Shown here one piece after another: positions 26,828 through 33,793 of a stretch of DNA of 64,000 nucleotides. The translations under genes and the position numbers were made by a program. This DNA is from Bacillota bacterium (lineage in GTDB: Bacteria > Bacillota > Clostridia > Acetivibrionales > DSM-1351), in contig JAEYHZ010000044.1 in NCBI GenBank assembly GCA_023409265.1, positions 62,001 through 126,000 of the forward strand, in the 5' to 3' direction. Every line of letters starts with the position of its first letter. The first letter of the stretch is position 1. The notes below the pieces were generated by a model, which searched no databases, had not been told where the DNA came from, and was given only the letters and a program-made list of their open reading frames with translations.

Positions 26828-26846
26828 TAGGTATAGCACCTCCAAA

Positions 26847-26866
26847 TTGTGAAACCGCGTTCACAA
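26847..26866 (-). promoter_or_regulatory. LacI-family operator upstream of the GH94 gene
   Basis: TTGTGAAACCGCGTTCACAA is a 20-bp near-perfect palindrome with the central CG and the AACGCGGTT layout of LacI/GalR-family operators. It lies about 20 bp upstream of the gene start, right before the SD, so a bound repressor would block transcription. No lacI-type gene is in the window. Confidence 0.75.
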
Positions 26867-26985
26867 GTAATAAAAAATAATAAAAGTTATAACTCTTCAA
26901 AAATAATATCACAACGCTTGGAAAATCTCTATCATTTTATGACAAATCATTATCTATATTCCAGAAATGATTATAAAATACATAA

Positions 26986-27215
26986 ATTAATAAAAAATAC
27001 TTTAAAGCAAAACAAGATTCTGGTGCATTCCCCATTAACAAGACAGTTGATAAAAATATTCTGACTATCGAAGAAGGGGATGTTATAAAAGAAAAGACAA
27101 CCTACAAATTCGGGCTGTTACTGGTGTAAAATCCCTGCAGATTCAATTTATAACCGACTTTTCAGATACATTAAAGGGTCATAAAGTGCTTTTGATAGAA
27201 CCATATTTACAATAA
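26986..27215 (+). pseudogene. Frameshifted remnant of an unidentified gene
   Basis: One frame reads NKKYFKAKQDSGAFPINK then TVDKNILTIEEGDVIKEK and TTYKFGLL before a stop at 27125. The next frame continues VTGVKSLQIQFITDFSDTL and KGHKVLLIEPYLQ, ending at TAA 27213-27215. Both halves have normal protein-like composition and join smoothly at one frameshift, so this looks like the tail of a lost gene. I do not recognise the family. The remaining intergenic sequence is AT-rich; the hairpin at 27226 follows. Confidence 0.5.
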
Positions 27216-27225
27216 TACACCTAAT

Positions 27226-27268
27226 AAAAAACCGCAGGCTGTACTTAATAACAGTCCTGCGGTTTTTA
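27226..27268. terminator. Terminator (CE7 gene, and the upstream remnant)
   Basis: AAAAACCGCAGG-CTGT and ACAG-TCCTGCGGTTTTT form a long stem with A and T runs on either side, so it can work in both directions. It lies about 65 nt beyond the CE7 stop codon on the minus strand. Confidence 0.8.
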
Positions 27269-27331
27269 TTTAAATCGGTTAATAGAATTTAAGTTTATAG
27301 AGTATGCCTGTAAAACCATTCACCCTTCATA

Positions 27332-28294
27332 TTAATCCTGCAAGTATTTCATCAGAGTCTGCAGCTTGGGGATAACTGCTCCGGGTATAAATTCATGTCC
27401 GAAATATCTGTATATACCTATTTCCTTTGAGCAGGTTAAGTGATTATAAGCTGAAAATACTGTTGAGGGAGGTGTTATATCGTCAACTAATCCGGAACTG
27501 ACCCAGGTATGGCATTTTATCCTGGGAGCCAGATTCATAACATCAAAGTATGACAGGGTCTTCCTGGCCTCTACCTCTAATTCCGGGGAGGGATTCCTTC
27601 TGAAGAACTCATTAAATTCGCCGTATGGGCCATTTGGAGTGATTTCAATTGCTCTTTCAAAGTTGCACAAGTAAGGGTAATCGGCTACTGCAACCACAGG
27701 GATATCACTAAGTGCTGCCGCCGCCAGCGTTAATCCTCCTCCCTGGCTTCCACCGTGGACACCGATTTTCTGGGCGTTTACATTATCAAGGGCGGCTAAT
27801 ACCTCCAGTGCCCGGACAGCATCAAGGTAGACTGCTCTATAGTAATATTCATCTTTATTAAGTATCCCTTTGGTCATCCAGCCTGCAGGCCCTCCGGCTG
27901 AGGAGGCTACGTTGTCACAGCTGTAGCCCTGCTGTCCGCGAACCAGCATTTGAAAGGCGGCATAACCGTGTAATGCCCAGTTTACCGTATCGGACAGATT
28001 CCCGTCAAAGGCCCAGTTGTAACCGTGGTACAACATTAAGCCCGGATGTGGCCCTGACTTGTCAGGGATGGCAAAGAAACCCTGAATATTTGCATTATTA
28101 AATCCTGTAAAGTTGACTGTAAATACTTTTACACCGTTGACCGGATAATTTAACGGTGATAATGAATATTGAAGAGGAATTTTAGCCAGTTCTTGAAGAG
28201 AATTATTCCAGAATTCATCAAAATCCCGCTGTCTTGTCAGTTCCGGCTTATATGTCTTTAACTGTTCCAAAGGTAAATCATAAGGCTGCAGCAT
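27332..28294 (-). CDS. Acetyl xylan esterase / cephalosporin-C deacetylase, CE7 family
   Basis: A 320-residue cytoplasmic esterase, the usual length for CE7. Motifs are RGQQGYSCDN (the RGQ motif near residue 118), the nucleophile GGSQGGGLTLAAAAL (serine near 185) and the late HEFIPG with the catalytic histidine. It begins MLQPYDLPLEQLKTYKPELTR-like, as family members do. CE7 enzymes remove acetyl groups from short xylo-oligosaccharides, which fits its place between phosphorylase and glucosidase genes. AAGGAG precedes the ATG. No signal peptide. Confidence 0.94.
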   Translation of the reverse strand: MLQPYDLPLEQLKTYKPELTRQRDFDEFWNNSLQELAKIPLQYSLSPLNYPVNGVKVFTVNFTGFNNANIQGFFAIPDKSGPHPGLMLYHGYNWAFDGNLSDTVNWALHGYAAFQMLVRGQQGYSCDNVASSAGGPAGWMTKGILNKDEYYYRAVYLDAVRALEVLAALDNVNAQKIGVHGGSQGGGLTLAAAALSDIPVVAVADYPYLCNFERAIEITPNGPYGEFNEFFRRNPSPELEVEARKTLSYFDVMNLAPRIKCHTWVSSGLVDDITPPSTVFSAYNHLTCSKEIGIYRYFGHEFIPGAVIPKLQTLMKYLQD

Positions 28295-28456
28295 AATAGT
28301 AGAATCTCCTTATTTTGTTATATTTAAAACATGATTATAATTATACTCCTGCCAAAATATTCAAACAAGTTGTGCAATACAATTGTAAAAATAATATTGC
28401 TATTTCTATTTATTGCTAAATCTAAGAAAATTTTATACTATTATTAATAGAACTAA

Positions 28457-28579
28457 GGAACAGTTAAATAATAAAACTGATTTCAGGGGAGTAGGTTTTC
28501 GACAACGCAGTATTTTTGAAGTATAGCAAAGCTGAATTTTTAATAGCCCCTTGAAAAATGGAGTTATTAATAATTGTTC
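28457..28579. mobile_element. MITE-like element, family B, copy 2
   Basis: The left end TAAGGAACAGTTAAATAATAA and the complement of the right end, TTATGAACAATTATTAATAA, match at most positions. TAA stands at both outer borders (28454-28456 and 28581-28583). Its left 20 bp equals the left end of the element at 37501. It ends 25 bp before the GH3 start codon, so it forms most of that gene's upstream region. Confidence 0.6.
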
Positions 28580-28603
28580 ATAAATGAATGGGGGGATGAA
28601 GCA

Positions 28604-30511
28604 TTGGTAAAAAAGCGGGTTGCTATTTTGATTATAGTAATACTTATTTTGGGAATTATAAGCAGCTGCAGCAATTCAGGCAAAGTCAATCATGCTACTT
28701 CCGGACAAAAAGCTGCCATTTCCGAATTGAGTAACAAGGACTTGGAATCCTTATACAACAAAGATAAATCAATAGATGACAATATTGCAGCTTTTCTAGA
28801 AAAAATGACCCTGGAAGAAAAGGTGGGCCAGATGCTGCAGGTTGAACGACAATCTATATCTCTGAAGGACATAAAAAATTTTCACATCGGTTCTGTTTTT
28901 GCTGCAGGAGGTTCATCTCCTGATGACAATACAATAAGAGAATGGCGCAGCATGACTGACCGGTTTAAGGAGGCTGCGTCTCAAACAAGGTTGAGAATTC
29001 CGCTTTTATTTGCAACTGATGCTGTTCACGGAAATAATAACTTGAAGGATACAATTATTTATCCGCATAATATAGGCCTTGGAGCTGGCGGTGATAGTGA
29101 ACTCATGGGGAGAATTGCTTCAGCAACAGCACTGGAGTTGAATGCAGCGGGTATTGACTGGAACTTCTCACCCTGTGTCGCCGTCAGCAATGATATCAGA
29201 TGGGGCAGAACCTATGAGTGTTTCAGTGAAAATCCGGATCTGGTTACAATAATGGCCATATCCTACATAACTACATTGCAGAAGAATGGAATAATTGCAT
29301 GTGCAAAGCATTATGTAGCTGATGGTGCTGTTAAGTTTGGTACGGGAGATAACAGCTATCTTATGGATCAGGGCAATGCAGATATAAACCAAAAAGATCT
29401 TACTGATAATTATCTTACTGTATACAGAGAAGCGGTAAGCGCGGGTGTAAAGAGCATAATGATATCCTTTAGCAGTATAAACAATGAAAAGAATCACGGA
29501 AACAAGTATCTTATACAGACTCTTTTAAAGGAGGATATGGGCTTTAAAGGGATTGTCGTGAGTGATTATGAAGGTATACACCAGCTTAAGGGTAATGATA
29601 CCTATGATAAGGTTGTACTGGCTGTCAATGCCGGCATAGACGTACTTATGGAAGCATCACAATGGATGGAGTGTTATAAGGCAATAACAGAGGCTGCCAG
29701 AAATGGTGATATACGAATGGAACGTATTAATGATGCCGTTTCAAGAATTTTAAGAGTCAAAATGGAAACGGGGAAATTTGATAAAAGGGAAGAGACAGCG
29801 ACAGGCCAGTATTCGATACGAAACTTTGTACACAAGCAAATAGCAGAAGAAGCAGTAGCAAAATCATTAGTATTGTTAAAAAACTCAAATAATATCTTGC
29901 CGTTAAAAAATAAAAAGAATATCGCTGTTATAGGCCCTGCTTCAGATAATATCGGCATCCAATGCGGAGGTTGGACAAAAACCTGGCAGGGCGGGCAGGA
30001 TGATAAAAACGAGAGATGGATGAGCGGAACCACAGTGTTGGATGGATTTAAGGAGGTTGCCAGCCAATATGGCACAAATATAATTACAGATATGTCTAAG
30101 CTAGACCAGGCAGATGTGGTAGTGGCAGTACTTGGAGAATACCCGTACGCGGAGGGCAGGGGGGATGATGACAGCCTGACACTTGCCCGTGGAACCGTAC
30201 TTGAACAAAATCAGCTGACCCTTGAAGCAGCGTACTCTGCAAAAAAGCCTGTTGTTGTAATATTGATTTCAGGGCGACCAAGAATAATAACCGATGAGTT
30301 GGATAAATGGGAGGGATTGGTGGAGGCATGGCTTCCGGGAACAGAAGGTGGCGTTATTGCCAAGGTACTTTATGGAGACCTTGAATTTTCAGCCAGGCTG
30401 CCTGTTACCTGGCCCAGATCAATAGATCAGCTTCCAATTACCTTCAGCAACCAGGCCGATGGATATAATGCTTTATTTCCGTATGGATATGGTCTCAGTA
30501 TAAAACACTAA
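28604..30511 (+). CDS. GH3 beta-glucosidase, lipoprotein
   Basis: A lipoprotein signal (VKKRVAILIIVILILGIISSC) puts this enzyme on the outside of the cell. Two GH3 domains follow. The first has GQMLQVER, ATDAVHGNN, the KHYVADG motif and the nucleophile aspartate in GIVVSDYEG (near residue 320). The second has AVAKSLVLLKNSNNILPL and WLPGTEGG. The pattern is that of exo-beta-glucanases/glucosidases such as barley ExoI, so it probably clips glucose from cello- or other beta-glucan oligomers. TTG 28604, behind GGGGG, gives a proper lipoprotein signal. A frame from TTG 28574 would begin within the MITE-like end. Confidence 0.93.
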   Translation: MVKKRVAILIIVILILGIISSCSNSGKVNHATSGQKAAISELSNKDLESLYNKDKSIDDNIAAFLEKMTLEEKVGQMLQVERQSISLKDIKNFHIGSVFAAGGSSPDDNTIREWRSMTDRFKEAASQTRLRIPLLFATDAVHGNNNLKDTIIYPHNIGLGAGGDSELMGRIASATALELNAAGIDWNFSPCVAVSNDIRWGRTYECFSENPDLVTIMAISYITTLQKNGIIACAKHYVADGAVKFGTGDNSYLMDQGNADINQKDLTDNYLTVYREAVSAGVKSIMISFSSINNEKNHGNKYLIQTLLKEDMGFKGIVVSDYEGIHQLKGNDTYDKVVLAVNAGIDVLMEASQWMECYKAITEAARNGDIRMERINDAVSRILRVKMETGKFDKREETATGQYSIRNFVHKQIAEEAVAKSLVLLKNSNNILPLKNKKNIAVIGPASDNIGIQCGGWTKTWQGGQDDKNERWMSGTTVLDGFKEVASQYGTNIITDMSKLDQADVVVAVLGEYPYAEGRGDDDSLTLARGTVLEQNQLTLEAAYSAKKPVVVILISGRPRIITDELDKWEGLVEAWLPGTEGGVIAKVLYGDLEFSARLPVTWPRSIDQLPITFSNQADGYNALFPYGYGLSIKH

Positions 30512-30546
30512 ACTTTTCCACACTGCCCCAACCATTGGATTTAACG

Positions 30547-30721
30547 TTATTCACAGACTTATACACATTATCCACATTGTGAATTTAATAAAATAGTAAC
30601 ATTAACATAACGCCTCAACACTTGATTTTACAGCATGTTCAGATATTTATACATAGCAAATCCGTGTATATTTCACATATCCACACACAGGTAATTAACA
30701 TTTATCCAAAAGTTATCAACA
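30547..30721 (+). promoter_or_regulatory. Cluster of DnaA boxes outside oriC
   Basis: Three 9-mers fully match TTATNCACA: TTATTCACA (30547-30555), TTATACACA (30559-30567), TTATCCACA (30568-30576). Near matches in the same orientation are TTATACATA (30647), ATATCCACA (30677), TTATCCAAA (30702) and TTATCAACA (30713). The sequence between is AT-rich. No dnaA or dnaN is near, so this is more like a DnaA-titrating or DnaA-regulated locus than the main origin. This is the main content of the 350-nt gap after the GH3 gene. Confidence 0.7.
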
Positions 30722-30810
30722 ACATGGGTAAGCAACAGAAATATATAAATGGAAAGATAACCACAGGAAGGTCAAAAATAAAAGTCAACGAATATAACGG
30801 TAAAAAATAA

Positions 30811-30838
30811 AAGACGGGGAATAATCCCCGCCTTTTAT
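30811..30838. terminator. Terminator after the small zinc-ribbon protein gene
   Basis: Read on the minus strand, GGCGGGGATTATTCCCCGTC then TTTTA; A-rich sequence on the other side lets it act for both strands. Confidence 0.8.
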
Positions 30839-30863
30839 TAAGTTGCTCCCATAAGGGCGAATA

Positions 30864-31169
30864 TTATAATTCTTCATCAGTATCCACATCATCTTCATCA
30901 TCAAGAAGGTCATCTTCAGCGGCGACTTTTTTCTCGGTATCATCCAATCTTTCAAGATACTCATCAATAAGATCTACAGCCTCAGATTTACTCATCACTT
31001 CAAAATTAACTTCGCTGATATCTTCTCCCAATTGCTCTGCAAGCTCTTTAATATATTCGATCTGCTGAGCAGTTGCCAATTCAACCATAGATTTTATATG
31101 CTGATCGCATTTTTTGTTTGTACAGCTGCCGTTAATCTTTAATGAACCGCATTTGTTGCAAAATTCCAT
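30864..31169 (-). CDS. Small zinc-ribbon protein with acidic tail
   Basis: I do not recognise a named family. The 101 residues open with a four-cysteine knot (MEFCNKCGS...GSCTNKKCDQH), pass through a predicted helical middle (ATAQQIEYIKELAEQLG; SEAVDLIDEYLERL) and end in an acidic run rich in D and E. Start ATG 31169 follows GGGGTGA; the frame opens 12 nt earlier at a GTG within that site. It is a single gene next to the DnaA-box cluster. Confidence 0.75.
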   Translation of the reverse strand: MEFCNKCGSLKINGSCTNKKCDQHIKSMVELATAQQIEYIKELAEQLGEDISEVNFEVMSKSEAVDLIDEYLERLDDTEKKVAAEDDLLDDEDDVDTDEEL

Positions 31170-31234
31170 AAACAATATCACCCCGCAATTATTACTATAG
31201 CATATTATTAGATAATCGGGTCAAAAGTACCCAC

Positions 31235-31315
31235 GTGATTATGGTCACTTCACGACCAATCACAAAGTCAATTACGGTTAAAGGCTTCGGCTTTAAGTCG
31301 AAAGTAATTGACTTT
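31235..31315. other. Two adjacent strong inverted repeats of unknown role
   Basis: GTGATT-a-TGGTC pairs with GACCA-ATCAC (31235-31263). Directly after, AAAGTCAATTAC pairs perfectly over 12 bp with GTAATTGACTTT (31264-31315), with a further TTAAAG/CTTTAA stem inside. They occupy the gap between the riboflavin transporter stop and the small zinc-ribbon gene start, without a clear T-run on the minus strand. Nothing else is seen in the gap. Confidence 0.5.
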
Positions 31316-31450
31316 AAAAAAATTGATATTATATATTATAATACGTGCTATTCAATTCAATGTAAATATATAATTTCTATTTTTAATAAATAACTATCAC
31401 AATATTATGCATAAAAGTAATAAATTACAAGAGGTGTCCTGATAATTTCC

Positions 31451-32002
31451 CTACTTTTTTGCTATTCGAAGTAAAAGGTCACCTGAAGATTTGAAAATTA
31501 ACAGGAATATGACAGAGTTTATTCCTGCCTTCATTAAATTAAACGGTAGCAGTACAGGCACAATCATTGCTATAACCGCATCTACCGGTGTATTTGCAAA
31601 AAGTGGATAGAAAATCAGATTCAGCGGAATCATCACAGCTGTCATAGTCAGTGATCCACAGACTAATCCAATAATCATTCCCTTAATGTTCTTCTTTCTT
31701 GAGTATATGGCCGAAGAAACTCCAACCAAAGCAGAAGCAGCGAAAATGTGCATAACGCAGCCAATCCAACCGCTGCCGCTGCTTACAGTTACAGCCTGGA
31801 CAATTGATGTAACAATGCTCAGAAGAATACCTGCAAGAGGTCCAAAAATGAAGCCCCCCATCAGGATTGGTATATCTCCGGCGTCGTACTCCAAGAATGG
31901 TGCGGGCGGAAAAGGAAATCTCAATGGCGAGATTATGAGGATTATTGAAATAGCTATCAAAATTCCCAGAGTTGCAAGCTGCTTTATTTTACTAGTAGTC
32001 AT
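31451..32002 (-). CDS. ribU: Riboflavin ECF transporter S component (RibU)
   Basis: A 183-residue substrate-binding S component of an energy-coupling factor transporter, with about five or six membrane helices. The phrase FLEYDAGDIPILMGGFIFGPLAGI is typical of RibU. The upstream FMN riboswitch supports riboflavin as the substrate. It needs an ATPase and EcfT module from elsewhere in the genome. The start is ATG 32002 with GGAGG nine nt before. The leader between the riboswitch terminator and the start is about 240 nt; I see no gene in it. Confidence 0.93.
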   Translation of the reverse strand: MTTSKIKQLATLGILIAISIILIISPLRFPFPPAPFLEYDAGDIPILMGGFIFGPLAGILLSIVTSIVQAVTVSSGSGWIGCVMHIFAASALVGVSSAIYSRKKNIKGMIIGLVCGSLTMTAVMIPLNLIFYPLFANTPVDAVIAMIVPVLLPFNLMKAGINSVIFLLIFKSSGDLLLRIAKK

Positions 32003-32240
32003 AAATATTAACCTCCATGAGCCGCATAGCGGCCACAAAATAGATATAGAATTTGTTCACTCCAATATCCGCTATAAGACGAATAAAGAGGATAATTGGC
32101 CTTGTGCAGTTTCAAAGTATTTTGCCAATTTATTTTTACAATAATGTGCTATTAATACTTTGAAAATGTCGTGCGGCTATAAATTTACAGTTTAGTTTGT
32201 ATGCGCTCTTACAGAAAGATTTAAGCGAAAGAAAGAAATA

Positions 32241-32273
32241 TAAAAAGCCCTGTGAATATAATCCACAGAGCTA
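32241..32273 (-). terminator. Terminator of the FMN riboswitch
   Basis: On the minus strand GCTCTGTGGAT and ATTCACAGGGC form the stem and TTTTTATAT follows. It lies just after the aptamer, so FMN binding should stop transcription before ribU. Confidence 0.85.
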
Positions 32274-32298
32274 TAAGCAGGCAATTCAAAACGCCAAT

Positions 32299-32420
32299 TC
32301 TTCTTCCATCCAGACTGTACTGTCGGCCATGGGATCTCACCATGTCTGCTTTCGCTCGCGGGCTAATGCATCTAGTGCACATTACCGCCGGTAGGGAATT
32401 TCACCCTGCCCTGAAGATAC
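32299..32420 (-). ncRNA. FMN riboswitch (RFN element)
   Basis: On the minus strand the conserved blocks appear in order: ATCTTCAGGGCAGGGTGAAA, then TTCCCTACCGGCGGTAATG, AGCCCGCGAGC, GGTGAGATCCCATGGCCGAC and AGTCTGGATGGAAGAAG. This is the standard RFN pattern. A terminator lies immediately downstream, and ribU is the controlled gene. Confidence 0.97.
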
Positions 32421-32483
32421 GCATTATTTAATTATTAATACTATATGAAAATAATTAAATATAATTCCATATGTATTGTGAAA

Positions 32484-32513
32484 ATTATAACACTATGGAC
32501 GAAGTATCGTCAA
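32484..32513 (-). promoter_or_regulatory. Promoter of the FMN riboswitch-ribU transcript
   Basis: On the minus strand TTGACG, an 18-bp spacer and TATAAT. It lies about 65 bp upstream of the riboswitch aptamer. Confidence 0.7.
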
Positions 32514-32708
32514 GGGAATCTTTTTGTAGGAATACTCCTGATAGGGCAGCAGGGGATGCTGGTTGCCTTCAAAGTGTGCAGCCGCCCTTCTTGGAGAATT
32601 TTTTAATAAATATGGGGAATAATGACTTAAGGGTGTTATATAAATGGTAAATGTGATAAAATTGGAAATATATAAGTGCAATGAAAATAAAGTACTTTTG
32701 GAGGAGTT

Positions 32709-33581
32709 ATGAAGGTAAGAAAAGCGATAATACCAGCTGCAGGACTCGGCACAAGATTTTTACCTGCTACAAAAGCAACACCCAAAGAAATGATTCCTAT
32801 TGTAGACAAGCCAACAATACAATACATAGTTGAAGAAGCCGCTGCCGCGGGCATTGAGGATATATTGATTATTTCCGGTAGAAATAAAAGAGCTATTGAA
32901 GACCACTTCGACAAGTCTTACGAATTGGAGGAGGAACTTCATAGAAAGGGGAAACAGGAGCTTTTAAGCTGTGTTGAAGAGATATCAAATATAGCAAATA
33001 TACATTATATCAGGCAGAAGGAGGCTAAAGGGCTTGGCCATGCTATATATTGTGCAAAATCCTTTATAGGTGATGAACCCTTTGCAGTTCTTCTGGGAGA
33101 TGATATAGTTGATTCCAAAACCCCGTGCATCAGGCAGCTGATGGATGTTTACGACGAATATCGGACCACTATTCTGGGAGTTCAGAAAGTACCGCTTCAG
33201 GATGTATCAAAGTATGGAATTATAGCAGGAAATCAAATAGACGAAAGAGTTTACAAAGTAAAGGGTCTGGTGGAAAAGCCGGATGTTGATCAGGCACCAT
33301 CAAATGTAGCTATGTTGGGAAGATATATAATATCGCCAAGAATTTTTGAGTTCCTGGAAAAAGCAAAGCCGGGTAAGGGCGGAGAAATTTGGCTTACTGA
33401 TGCACTTGAAGAACTTATGCAGAGTGAAGCAATGTATGCCTATGATTTTGAAGGTGATCGCTTTGATGTTGGTGATAGAATTGGATTCCTTAAGGCTACG
33501 GTAGAATTTGCCTTAAAAAGAGACGACCTCAGTTCGGATTTTACAGCCTTCCTGAGGGATAGAGTAGAAAAATTGCCTTAA
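32709..33581 (+). CDS. galU: UTP-glucose-1-phosphate uridylyltransferase
   Basis: A complete GalU (290 residues), which makes UDP-glucose from glucose 1-phosphate and UTP for wall polymers and glycolipids. The nucleotide-binding start AAGLGTRFLPATKATPKEMI, the GLGHAIYCAKSFIGDEPFAVLLGDD block and the VEKP phrase are diagnostic. GGAGGAG stands upstream of the ATG. The gene is alone, followed by a tandem-repeat 3' region and a terminator. Glucose 1-phosphate from GH94-type phosphorylases is a likely substrate source. Confidence 0.96.
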   Translation: MKVRKAIIPAAGLGTRFLPATKATPKEMIPIVDKPTIQYIVEEAAAAGIEDILIISGRNKRAIEDHFDKSYELEEELHRKGKQELLSCVEEISNIANIHYIRQKEAKGLGHAIYCAKSFIGDEPFAVLLGDDIVDSKTPCIRQLMDVYDEYRTTILGVQKVPLQDVSKYGIIAGNQIDERVYKVKGLVEKPDVDQAPSNVAMLGRYIISPRIFEFLEKAKPGKGGEIWLTDALEELMQSEAMYAYDFEGDRFDVGDRIGFLKATVEFALKRDDLSSDFTAFLRDRVEKLP

Positions 33582-33620
33582 AAAAGCGGAAAACAAGAGC
33601 AAATAGCTATGGGGAAATTA

Positions 33621-33732
33621 GAAAGAGTAAATAAGAAAGAGTAAATAAGAAAGAGAAAATAAGAAAGAGAAAATAAGAAAGAGAAAATAACTAAGAGTAA
33701 ATAACTAAGAGTGGATTACACTTAGTAAATAG
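33621..33732. repeat. 14-bp tandem repeats downstream of galU
   Basis: Eight head-to-tail 14-bp units. Units 1-2 are GAAAGAGTAAATAA, 3-5 GAAAGAGAAAATAA, 6 CTAAGAGTAAATAA, and 7-8 more divergent. There are no spacers, so this is not a CRISPR. It lies in the 3' untranslated region between galU and its terminator. Confidence 0.85.
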
Positions 33733-33737
33733 CTAAG

Positions 33738-33793
33738 AAAAACCGTGATATCAAGCAGGCCATTAAATGGAAACTCGATATCACGGTTTTTTT
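33738..33793. terminator. Terminator between galU and the phosphodiester glycosidase-like gene
   Basis: AAAAACCGTGATATC and GATATCACGGTTTTTTT form a 13-bp perfect stem with a long loop. T7 lies on the plus strand and A5 on the other, so both convergent genes may use it. Confidence 0.85.

Noticed and set aside
30547..30721. Chromosomal origin oriC
   Set aside because: No dnaA, dnaN, rpmH or gyrase genes are near, and boxes lie on one strand only; kept as a DnaA-box cluster.
33621..33732. Possible CRISPR array
   Set aside because: The 14-bp units are head to tail without spacers and no cas genes are near.
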